A stretch of 8,989 bases of DNA, taken from Sphingopyxis macrogoltabida (GTDB lineage Bacteria; Pseudomonadota; Alphaproteobacteria; Sphingomonadales; Sphingomonadaceae). Below the pieces are notes generated by a model, which did not search any database, was not told where the DNA came from, and saw only the letters and a program-made list of their open reading frames with translations. Positions 1 to 5,987 of the stretch are shown here, piece by piece. The DNA is taken from NCBI GenBank assembly GCA_003241685.1, contig QFPJ01000068.1:1-8989 (forward strand), read 5' to 3'. The position numbers and the translations under genes are program-made. The number at the start of each line of letters is the position of its first letter. Positions within the stretch are counted from its first letter, which is position 1.

Positions 1-201
1 GCGGCCGCGGTCGATGCGCGGACATTCGCGGCCCTGCCACCCGGCGAAGAAGAGGGCGATGTCTTCCAACCGCCCCAGCGAGCCGGCCGGTTTTGTCAGC
101 ATAGCCTGCCGCGCGCCGGCCGCGTCGCGCGCGCCGAAATCGGGATCGGGCAGGTCCGCGAGCGCGGCTTCAAAATCCGCGATGGAGGCGAAAGCGGTCA
201 T
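1..201 (-). CDS. cobT: CobT, nicotinate-nucleotide--dimethylbenzimidazole phosphoribosyltransferase (N-terminal part)
   Basis: CobT transfers phosphoribose from nicotinate mononucleotide to dimethylbenzimidazole, giving alpha-ribazole phosphate for the lower ligand of B12. It acts in the cytoplasm. Only the first 67 residues are in the window and the gene continues past base 1. The protein starts MTAFASIADFEAALADL. Near residues 43-57 it carries LTKPAGSLGRLED followed by an IALFFAGWQG stretch, which is the characteristic N-terminal block of CobT (family consensus LTKPPGSLGRLE). The ATG at 201 overlaps the stop of the upstream DUF1636 gene by 4 nt (ATGA), so translation is probably coupled. 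The gene is the fourth of the btuB riboswitch unit, which places lower-ligand assembly under the same B12 control as outer-membrane uptake. The catalytic C-terminal part is not visible, so integrity cannot be judged. Confidence 0.9.
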   Translation of the reverse strand, partial: MTAFASIADFEAALADLPDPDFGARDAAGARQAMLTKPAGSLGRLEDIALFFAGWQGRECPRIDRGR

Positions 202-605
202 TCGGCGACAAATCCCGGCGGCGGCGTGCGCGTGATGAAATGCCCCTTAACGCCTTCGGGCCAGTCGGCATAGGGAACCTGACCCTCGGCACTGTGCGCG
301 TGGAGCAGCGCATAGTCGAGGATGGCGCGCGCCGCTTCGTCGTCCGGCGTGAACCGGCCGAGGACATAGCCGATCCGGTCGGGTGCGCGCAGGTGGACGA
401 CGCAATGATCTTGGCAGGCGAAGAGGCAGGGCATCTCCTGCACCGCGACAGCATTGTAGCGCGGGTCGCCGGCCTGGACGCGGCGCAATGCCTCCACCAT
501 GCGGGTGCCGCCGCTGACGCCCGCTGCATCGGTGCGCGCCGTGCGGTCGTGGCGGCAGGTGCTGCACGCCACGACCGCCGGACCGGGATCGACCCGTTTC
601 AGCAC
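198..605 (-). CDS. DUF1636 family protein, cysteine-rich, probably [2Fe-2S] thioredoxin-like
   Basis: This is a 135-residue soluble protein with no signal peptide or membrane segment. It resembles the DUF1636 family, whose members are often found beside cobalamin genes and are predicted metal-binding thioredoxin-like proteins. The visible cysteines are C14 and C17 (CSTC) and C60, C64 and C68 (CLFACQDHC). The Cx3C pair at 60/64 after a distant N-terminal cysteine resembles thioredoxin-fold [2Fe-2S] ferredoxins, so cluster binding is an inference. The start is a GTG at 605, 10 nt after the membrane-protein stop. It is chosen because the homologous core begins at about VVACSTC; a GTG in that stretch could also serve. 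The ATG at 619 overlaps the previous stop but is out of frame and gives only six codons. Its stop overlaps the cobT start by 4 nt. The biochemical role is unknown; a redox or metal-handling role in corrinoid salvage is a guess from context. Confidence 0.85.
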   Translation of the reverse strand: MLKRVDPGPAVVACSTCRHDRTARTDAAGVSGGTRMVEALRRVQAGDPRYNAVAVQEMPCLFACQDHCVVHLRAPDRIGYVLGRFTPDDEAARAILDYALLHAHSAEGQVPYADWPEGVKGHFITRTPPPGFVAE

Positions 606-615
606 GCGCCCGCCG

Positions 616-1167
616 TCATCCCGCCGCTGCGGCCGTCCGGGGCGGGGCAGGCACGCCGGCCGCCACGAGCAGGCGATAGACGAGATACAGTCCGATCAGG
701 ATCGCGCCGTTGCGAACGAACTGTTCCGCCAGCAGGTCGGGCGCCATTGCGGTGTGCAGCCCGCCGAGCACGAGCGCCCACAGCAGGATGATGCCCTTGA
801 ACGCGGTGAAACCCGCCGCATAGGCCAGCGAGAGCCGCGCCGCGACCGAGCGGTGGGCGAGCGCACCGAGCGCCGCATAGGCCGCAAGCGCCGATCCGAC
901 CGCTGCCGTCGCCAGCGCGGCGCCCCAGCCCAGCGTGCTGCCGTCGCGCGGATAGCCGAGCAGGAAGAAGCCGACGAGCTGGCTGGCCGTCCAGGCGAGG
1001 AGCATCAGAGCGATGCCGTCGCGCCGCCGCATATGCGTCGCGGCGAGCGCCGCGAGCGCAGGGAAGGGCGTGGCGCAGGCCAGCGCGAGCGTCGTCGCGG
1101 TGCTCGCCGCGGTCAGCAGCGAGATCCACAGGGCCGACGCACCCCTTTCAGACGCCCCGGCGCGCAT
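616..1167 (-). CDS. Small polytopic inner-membrane protein in the btuB operon, function unknown
   Basis: This is a 183-residue, very hydrophobic protein that I do not recognise with certainty. Likely membrane segments are about 12-44 (one long or two short helices), 51-71, 80-103, 113-137 and 151-170, giving five or six helices, followed by a short Pro/Ala-rich tail. Conserved-looking features are CATPFPAL near 31-38, a WTASQLVGFFLLGYP segment at 59-73 with polar residues inside a helix, and GFTAFKGIILLW at 119-130. The ATG at 1167 shares one base with the btuB stop (TGATG), so translation is almost certainly coupled to btuB. Size and topology recall small integral substrate-binding or permease subunits, such as ECF-type S components or the various B12-regulated candidate cobalt/corrinoid transporters. 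No diagnostic motif supports a choice between them. Its place between a B12 receptor and cobT, under a cobalamin riboswitch, makes a corrinoid, cobalt or lower-ligand-precursor transport role a reasonable inference. Confidence 0.8.
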   Translation of the reverse strand: MRAGASERGASALWISLLTAASTATTLALACATPFPALAALAATHMRRRDGIALMLLAWTASQLVGFFLLGYPRDGSTLGWGAALATAAVGSALAAYAALGALAHRSVAARLSLAYAAGFTAFKGIILLWALVLGGLHTAMAPDLLAEQFVRNGAILIGLYLVYRLLVAAGVPAPPRTAAAAG

Positions 1168-3131
1168 CAGAAGCGCCCCCGGATGCCGGCGTAGATGCTG
1201 CGGCCAAGCGACCCGTAGCGGAAGGCGGTCATATATTCTTCGTCGAACAGATTTTCGGCGCGCGCGAACAGGCGGACATTGTCCGACAGACGCATTTCGG
1301 CGCGCAGGTCGACGAGCGTATAATCGTCGAGCCGCGTCGCGTTGCTGGCATTGTCGAAGCTCTTGCCCGACCAGCGAACCGCGGCGCCGAGTTCCAGGCC
1401 GAAGTCGAACGCATAGCTGGCCGAGGCATTGGCCGCGTTGCGGGGACGACGCGGCAGCCAGTTGCCGAAATTGGCGCCCGGCGAGCGATCTTCCGACACG
1501 GTCCAGCTGTAATTGCCGTCGAGTTTCAGCCCGCCCAGCGAGACCGCGGCGGCGGCTTCGATGCCGTGCGCTTCGCTGCGCGCGACGTTGAGGTAATAGC
1601 CGAAGCGCGTCATCGTCGGGTCGCCGGGTGCGGCGCAGAGCGGATCGGTCGTCGGCGCAAAGCAGCTGTTGTAGATGATCTGGTTGGTCGTCTTGCGGTC
1701 GAACCAGGTCGCGCCGAGGACGACGAGGCCGTCGAGCAGATGCTGTTCGATGCCCGCTTCCCAGCCATGCGCCTCTTCGGGGTCGAGCGCGACATTCCCA
1801 TATTCGCTGAACAGTTGATAGAGCGAGGGCGCCTTGAACCCTTCGCCATAGCTTGCGCGGATCACCGTGCCGGTGGGCAGCCGCCACACGCCGCCCGCCG
1901 CGAACAGCGTCTGGCCGCCATAGCGGCTGTGGTCGTCATAGCGGACGCCGCCGTTCAGCGTCAGTCCGTCGACCGGCTGAACGCTGAGCTGGCCATAGAC
2001 GCTGGTGATTTCGGCCTTGCCGACGGCAAAATCGGGCAGCGGAACGGCGAGCGAGGCCGCGGGCGACCGGCTGTTGAAGCGCGAGCGTTCGTTTTCGACG
2101 CCGAACACCGCGCTGACCCGGTCGGTGACGTCGAAGCTGCCCTGATATTCCAGGCGATCGTTGCGGCCGTCCGCCTCGAAGCTGCGCGGTCGGGCGCGGT
2201 CGGGGTTGAAATTGTCGCGGTTGGTGTCGGTGTGGGCGTAGGCGAAGCGGTTGCGGAAACGCCCGTCGAGCAGGTCGATGTTCAACCCGGCATAGCCGAC
2301 GAATTCGCGGTTCTTGCCATAATCATTGCTGTCGGTGTTGAACCCGTCGAATTCGACGCGCCCCGCCGAATAATAGCCGCGCAGGTCGAGCGTGACATTG
2401 TCGGCCAGCGCCAGTTCGGCGCGCCCATTGACGTTGCGGTTGCGATAGCCGTCGCGCTCGACACCGCCGAATGCCGCCGCATGCGACGAAATGCCGTCGG
2501 TGGTGAAGGTCTGGCCGCCGAGCCGCCAGCTCAGCGGGCCGGTGCGCCCGCCGACCGCGGCGCGCGCGCTGACCGTTTCGCGCGATCCGGCTTCGACGTC
2601 GAAGCTGCCTTCCAGCGTCTTTTCTGGCAGGGCGGTGACGATGTTGACGACGCCGCCGATCGCCTGGCTGCCCCACAGGATCGACTGCGGTCCGCGCAGC
2701 ACTTCGATCCGGGCGATGTCCCCGGCCAGCAGGTTCGCGAAGTTGAAGCCGCCGCCCGTCGACGACGGGTCGTTCAGCTTGACGCCGTCGATGACGACGA
2801 CGGTGTGATCGGATTCGGCGCCGCGGATACGCAGCGAGGTCGACGTGCCGTAGCCGCCGTTGCGCGAGACGCTGATGCCCGGCGTGCGCAGCAGCAATTC
2901 GGTGACGCCGATATCCTGCGATCGATCGATCGCGGCCTTGTCGAGCACGGCGATCGAGGCCGGAACCTCGTCGAGCGTCAGCGGGGTGCGCGTCGCGGTG
3001 ACGACGATGCTGTCGCCTTCGTCGGCAACGGCATGGGCCGTGCCGGCGCCCGGCGCGTCCGCCGCGAAAGCGGCGGCGGCGGGCGCGAGAGCGGCGAGGG
3101 AGACGGACAATCGGAAAACGGACTTCAACAT
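1167..3131 (-). CDS. btuB: BtuB-type TonB-dependent vitamin B12 receptor
   Basis: This is an outer-membrane receptor that imports corrinoids using TonB/ExbBD energy. The 654 residues begin with a signal peptide, MLKSVFRLSVSLAALAPAAA, with likely cleavage after AFA near residue 23. A TonB box follows at about 40-47 (DSIVVTAT). The plug domain spans about 50-168, with VPASIAVLDKAAI, LRIRGAESDHTVVVIDGVKLND, RIEVLRGPQSILWGSQAIGGVVNIVT elements. The barrel extends to the C-terminus, which ends in RSIYAGIRGRF with the terminal Phe needed for outer-membrane insertion. Length is near that of E. coli BtuB (about 610) plus loops. I chose the ATG at 3131 because GAGG lies 6 nt upstream and the signal peptide is then well formed; in-frame TTG/ATG at 3146/3143 only add MMRFA. 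The cobalamin riboswitch upstream supports B12 rather than siderophore as substrate. The stop overlaps the next start by one base. Confidence 0.95.
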   Translation of the reverse strand: MLKSVFRLSVSLAALAPAAAAFAADAPGAGTAHAVADEGDSIVVTATRTPLTLDEVPASIAVLDKAAIDRSQDIGVTELLLRTPGISVSRNGGYGTSTSLRIRGAESDHTVVVIDGVKLNDPSSTGGGFNFANLLAGDIARIEVLRGPQSILWGSQAIGGVVNIVTALPEKTLEGSFDVEAGSRETVSARAAVGGRTGPLSWRLGGQTFTTDGISSHAAAFGGVERDGYRNRNVNGRAELALADNVTLDLRGYYSAGRVEFDGFNTDSNDYGKNREFVGYAGLNIDLLDGRFRNRFAYAHTDTNRDNFNPDRARPRSFEADGRNDRLEYQGSFDVTDRVSAVFGVENERSRFNSRSPAASLAVPLPDFAVGKAEITSVYGQLSVQPVDGLTLNGGVRYDDHSRYGGQTLFAAGGVWRLPTGTVIRASYGEGFKAPSLYQLFSEYGNVALDPEEAHGWEAGIEQHLLDGLVVLGATWFDRKTTNQIIYNSCFAPTTDPLCAAPGDPTMTRFGYYLNVARSEAHGIEAAAAVSLGGLKLDGNYSWTVSEDRSPGANFGNWLPRRPRNAANASASYAFDFGLELGAAVRWSGKSFDNASNATRLDDYTLVDLRAEMRLSDNVRLFARAENLFDEEYMTAFRYGSLGRSIYAGIRGRF

Positions 3132-3282
3132 GGCAAACCTCATCAACGACGCCGGTCGCGCACGGTCGATGCCCTGCGCCAGCGCACGACATCGCTCCTC
3201 CGCGCGCGAACGCGGCCAGCTTTGTCGTCATGCGGGTTCACCCCCGTCCGCCCGGCACACCCTGTCCGCGCGAAAGACGACG
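3132..3282 (-). promoter_or_regulatory. btuB 5' leader, probable riboswitch expression platform
   Basis: These 151 nt between the aptamer P1 stem and the btuB start hold no credible gene. Directly after P1, minus-strand GTCGTC (3281-3276) is complementary to GACGAC (3229-3224), forming a 6-bp closing stem around 46 nt. The same GACGAC, extended to CATGACGAC (3232-3224), can instead pair with GTCGTTGATG (3150-3141) with one bulge and one G-U. That helix ends on the first base of the btuB ribosome binding site. A small hairpin, CGAC-CGGC-GTCG (3158-3147), is a third option. No U-run terminator is seen. The pattern suggests control of translation initiation, but pairing was done by eye and no energies were computed. 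Confidence 0.4.
3138..3141 (-). promoter_or_regulatory. Shine-Dalgarno sequence of btuB
   Basis: GAGG on the minus strand lies 6 nt before the ATG at 3131 and decides between three in-frame starts. Bases 3142-3150, just upstream, can enter alternative pairings described for the leader, so this site may be the one hidden when B12 is bound. Confidence 0.6.
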
Positions 3283-3445
3283 GCGACGGGCAGGTCTCCT
3301 GGCTTGCGGGTCAGCGCCGGTCGACCGCCTTCTCAGGGCTGTGAAACCCCAATGGCATGTGGCCGATGGCTCGCCGCTTACAGTTGCAGGGGCAGCCGGG
3401 TTTTTCCCGTTCCCTTTTCATCCGCTTTTCGGCGGAACCTGTCGC
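3283..3445 (-). promoter_or_regulatory. Cobalamin riboswitch upstream of btuB (aptamer)
   Basis: This RNA element binds adenosyl- or other cobalamins and shuts off the downstream genes. The minus strand shows the class landmarks in order: ACAGGTTCC near the 5' end, a GCCGAAAAGCGG hairpin, AAAAGGGAA, GGCTGCCCCTGCAACTGTAAG within the conserved core (core bases 3389-3369), GCCATTG as a variant of the usual GCCACTG, a GAGAAGGC element, and the B12 box GCCAGGAGACCTGCC at 3303-3289. P1 is formed by GCGAC (3445-3441) with GTCGC (3287-3283), which sets the limits given. It lies about 150 nt before btuB and just after the promoter-like sequence at 3482-3455. Expected regulon: btuB, the 183-aa membrane protein, DUF1636 and cobT. 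Confidence 0.95.
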
Positions 3446-3454
3446 TGGCGGCCC

Positions 3455-3482
3455 GCTACACCGATTGCGGCGTCGCGGTCAA
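3455..3482 (-). promoter_or_regulatory. Candidate sigma-70-type promoter for the btuB unit
   Basis: The minus strand shows TTGACC (3482-3477, five of six with the -35 consensus), a 16-nt spacer and TGTAGC (3460-3455, weak -10). The predicted transcription start near 3448 falls just before the riboswitch P1 strand at 3445, which is where it should be. The promoter sits in the gap after the PhyH-like gene stop, so btuB can be transcribed apart from the upstream unit. This was judged by eye. Confidence 0.45.
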
Positions 3483-3511
3483 TCGTTCCGACGCAAAATA
3501 GGACCGGCCCG

Positions 3512-4219
3512 TCACGCGGCCTTCATCCATACGACCAGCGCGAAGCGCGCGTCGGCGGCGGGGCCGGCGAGCGGCAGGGTGCGGTGCGGGGTGAAACGGT
3601 CGAGGAACAGCGCGCTGCCCGCCGGCACCACGGGGCGCACCCGGGGCAGGGCGGCGAGGCGCCATTCGGGAATTTCATAGCCGCCCTCCACCTGTTCGGC
3701 GAGCGGCGCCGGCTGGCGTCCTTCGGCGATTTCCAGTCCGCCCGTGGCGGGCCCCGCATCGCTCAGCGGGATCCAGGCGGTGACGCGCACCCGCCCGCAC
3801 GACACCCCGTCGTCGCGCGCGACGTCGCTGTGCCACGCGTGACGATGTTCGGGGAAACAGGCGATGCTGGCGCGGATGCGGATGACCTTGCCCGCGAGCC
3901 GTTCGCCCGAAACCTTTTCGGCGGTTTCGATGAGTCGCGGGTCGTTCGCCAGATCGGCGAGCCTGGGGCCGCGATGCGCGTCGGTGCAGATGGCGGTGCG
4001 CAGCAGCGCGGCGGTGCTGCGCTCCCCGGCGAAAATGCGGTCGAGCCGGCGGGCCAGCGGCGCATCGGGGCAGCTTCGGTCGAACGGCAGGTAGAGCGCG
4101 TGCGCGACGCGGTCGATATGGTCGGCGATGTCGCCCTGTGCCGCGCACACCCGGTCGGGCGCGAACAGCGGCGCCACCGCGAAACCGCGCTGCGCGAAGT
4201 CGGCCGCCATGCCGGTCAT
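3512..4219 (-). CDS. PhyH-like Fe(II)/2-oxoglutarate-dependent oxygenase in the B12 transport operon
   Basis: This 235-residue cytoplasmic protein resembles the phytanoyl-CoA dioxygenase (PhyH) superfamily, non-haem iron enzymes that hydroxylate or halogenate diverse substrates using O2 and 2-oxoglutarate. The iron triad is visible as H130-S-D132 in HAWHSDVARDDG and the distal H212 in FTPHRTLP. R225, 13 residues on, fits the 2-oxoglutarate anchor. The typical VTAWIPLSDAGPATGGLEI strand-turn at about 146-164 and VPAGSALFLDRFTPH at 198-212 are also present. The ATG at 4219 overlaps the btuD stop by 4 nt (ATGA). Longer in-frame starts inside btuD are rejected. It is the last gene of the cobO-btuFCD unit and so should be repressed by B12. 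Substrate unknown. A corrinoid-related modification, or a B12-sparing bypass, is inference from position only. No signal peptide or membrane segment is present. Confidence 0.85.
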   Translation of the reverse strand: MTGMAADFAQRGFAVAPLFAPDRVCAAQGDIADHIDRVAHALYLPFDRSCPDAPLARRLDRIFAGERSTAALLRTAICTDAHRGPRLADLANDPRLIETAEKVSGERLAGKVIRIRASIACFPEHRHAWHSDVARDDGVSCGRVRVTAWIPLSDAGPATGGLEIAEGRQPAPLAEQVEGGYEIPEWRLAALPRVRPVVPAGSALFLDRFTPHRTLPLAGPAADARFALVVWMKAA

Positions 4220-4992
4220 GCCCGGACGCGTCCGAAGGTGGTCACGGTGGGCCAGTCGCCGCCGGTTTCGACCTTGGCATCGATGCCATAGACGCGGCGC
4301 AGGCTGTCGGGCGTCAGCACCTCCGCCGGGCGGCCGTCCGCGTCGAGCCGCCCGCCATCGACCAGCAACAGCCGGTCGCAATAGCGCGCCGCCATGGTGA
4401 GGTCGTGGAGCACCGCGATGACCAGCGCCCCCGCGTCGGCTTCGGCGCGCATCATCTCCATCACGTCGATCTGATGGCCGGGGTCCAGACTGGCGAGCGG
4501 TTCGTCGGCGATCAGCGCGGGCGCCTCGACCGCCAGGGCGCGCGCGAAAAGCGCGCGGGCCCGCTCGCCGCCCGACAATTCGGTCGCGATGCGGCCGCGC
4601 ATCGATGCGACGTCGGCGCGGTCCATAGCGCGCTCGATCGCCGCGCGGTCCGCCGCGCCGATCTGCGACATGGGGGCAAGGTGCGGCAGGCGGCCGAGCC
4701 CGACGAGCCGTTCGACGGTCAGCGGCCAGTGCAGCGTCTGTCCCTGCGGCAGATAGGCGATGCGCCGCGCCAGGTCGGCGCGGGACAGGGCGGCGACATC
4801 GGTGCCGTCGATGGTCACGGTCCCGCCCGCGGGGACGAGGGCCAGCATCGCGCGCGCCAGCGTCGACTTGCCCGCGCCATTGGGTCCGACGATGCCGGTC
4901 AGCGTGCCGGGCGCGAAGGCGGCGCTGATCCCCCGCACGACCGAGCGGCGGCCCAGCGATACCGTCACATTGTCGAGGGTCAGGTTCACCAT
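4216..4992 (-). CDS. btuD: BtuD-like ABC transporter ATPase for corrinoid uptake
   Basis: This is the cytoplasmic ATPase of the BtuCD importer (258 residues). It shows every hallmark of an active ABC ATPase: Walker A GPNGAGKST at 36-44, Q-loop YLPQG with Gln83, signature LSGGE at 139-143, Walker B ALIADEP at 159-165, D-loop SLD at 168-170, and switch His196 in VLHD. The C-terminal part (LTPDSLRRVYGIDAKVE) is typical of the FecE/BtuD/FhuC importer group. The ATG at 4992 overlaps the btuC stop by 7 nt; the open frame extends further upstream into btuC but those starts are unlikely. Heme or siderophore ATPases look alike, so the B12 assignment rests on the riboswitch, on cobO in the same unit and on the neighbouring btuB. 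Confidence 0.92.
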   Translation of the reverse strand: MVNLTLDNVTVSLGRRSVVRGISAAFAPGTLTGIVGPNGAGKSTLARAMLALVPAGGTVTIDGTDVAALSRADLARRIAYLPQGQTLHWPLTVERLVGLGRLPHLAPMSQIGAADRAAIERAMDRADVASMRGRIATELSGGERARALFARALAVEAPALIADEPLASLDPGHQIDVMEMMRAEADAGALVIAVLHDLTMAARYCDRLLLVDGGRLDADGRPAEVLTPDSLRRVYGIDAKVETGGDWPTVTTFGRVRA

Positions 4993-5987
4993 AGCCGCCG
5001 CTCCCGCATCAGGTGGAGGAGGAAGACCGGCACGCCCAGGAAAGCGGTGACGACGCCCAGCTTCAGTTCGTTGGTCGTCGGGATGATCCGCACGCCCAGG
5101 TCGGCAAGCGTCAGCAGCGCCGCGCCGCCGATCGCCGATGGCAGCAGGATCGCCGAGGGACTGCGGTCGGTCAGCGGACGGATCAGGTGCGGGACGATCA
5201 GGCCGACGAAGCCGATCGCGCCCGATACGGCGACCGCGCCGCCGACGCCGATCGCGGTGCCGATCAGGATACGGATGCGCAGGCGGCGGATGTCGGTGCC
5301 CAGCGCCTGCGCCGCATCTTCGCCGAGCGTCAGCGCGTCGAGCGACCGTCCGTCCCACAGCAGCATCAGGACGCCGACCGCAATGCAGGGCAGGGCGATC
5401 CACAAATGGCTGAACGATCGGTTCTCCAGACTGCCGAGCAGCCACGTCATGATCTCCATCGCCGCGAACGGGTTGGGCGACAGGTTGAGCGACAGGCTGA
5501 TTCCCGCGCCCGCCAGCGTCGCGACGGCAATCCCGGCGAGGATGAGCGTGAGCGGGCTTTCGGCATTGCCCGCGAGCAGGAACAAGAGCGCGAGCGAGAT
5601 GAGCGCGCTGCCGGTGGCGAGCAGCGGCAGCACGGCGGGGTGGATTTCGGCCAGCCCGAAATAGATCGCCGCGACCGCGCCGAGCGCCGCGGCGTTCGAT
5701 GTGCCGAGGACCGACGGTTCGGCGAGCGGATTGCGCAGATAGCCCTGCAAGGCCGCCCCCGCGATCCCCAGCATCGCCCCGACGGCAAGGCCGAGCAGCG
5801 TGCGCGGCAGGCGCAGGTCGAACAGGATGATCGTCGCGACGCGGTCGCCGTCGCCGGTCGCGGCGGCGAACAGGCGCGCGAGCGACAGGTCGACCGCGCC
5901 GAACAGCAGCGACGCGATGCCGGCGCCGACGGCGAGGATCGACAGCGCGGCGATCAACAGCCCGCGCGGCGGGGCAAGGCGGGTCAT
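4986..5987 (-). CDS. btuC: BtuC-like FecCD-family ABC permease for corrinoid uptake
   Basis: This is the inner-membrane permease of the BtuCD importer, assumed to act as a homodimer because only one permease gene is present. The 333 residues are the usual size and contain about ten hydrophobic segments. Family blocks are LRLPRTLLGLAVGAMLGIAG at 58-77 followed by QGYLRNPLAEPSVLG, a LGEDAAQALG coupling-helix stretch at 221-230 that would contact BtuD, GFVGLIVPHLIR at 259-270, and LGVPVFLLHL near the end (317-326). The ATG at 5987 overlaps the btuF stop by 4 nt (ATGA), and its own stop lies 7 nt inside btuD. Sequence alone cannot distinguish cobalamin from siderophore permeases; the operon context makes cobalamin by far the most likely. 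Confidence 0.92.
   Translation of the reverse strand: MTRLAPPRGLLIAALSILAVGAGIASLLFGAVDLSLARLFAAATGDGDRVATIILFDLRLPRTLLGLAVGAMLGIAGAALQGYLRNPLAEPSVLGTSNAAALGAVAAIYFGLAEIHPAVLPLLATGSALISLALLFLLAGNAESPLTLILAGIAVATLAGAGISLSLNLSPNPFAAMEIMTWLLGSLENRSFSHLWIALPCIAVGVLMLLWDGRSLDALTLGEDAAQALGTDIRRLRIRILIGTAIGVGGAVAVSGAIGFVGLIVPHLIRPLTDRSPSAILLPSAIGGAALLTLADLGVRIIPTTNELKLGVVTAFLGVPVFLLHLMRERRLW

Noticed and set aside
601..619. ATGA-coupled start at 619 for the DUF1636 gene
   Set aside because: It is out of frame with DUF1636 and stops after six codons; the GTG at 605 gives the family protein.
2323..3231. Minus-strand frame starting in the btuB leader, with GGAGG before an ATG near 3191
   Set aside because: The Shine-Dalgarno-like site is good, but the frame continues inside btuB as an Arg-rich shadow. 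A short leader peptide cannot be excluded but has no stop before btuB.
1566..3344. 592-codon plus-strand open frame opposite btuB
   Set aside because: It lies antisense to a clear TonB receptor and its riboswitch leader and encodes a low-complexity Ala/Arg/Asp-rich product without a family. It is a GC-rich shadow.
3230..4291. 353-codon plus-strand frame crossing the btuB riboswitch and the oxygenase
   Set aside because: It overlaps a conserved aptamer on the other strand, and the product has no recognisable domain.
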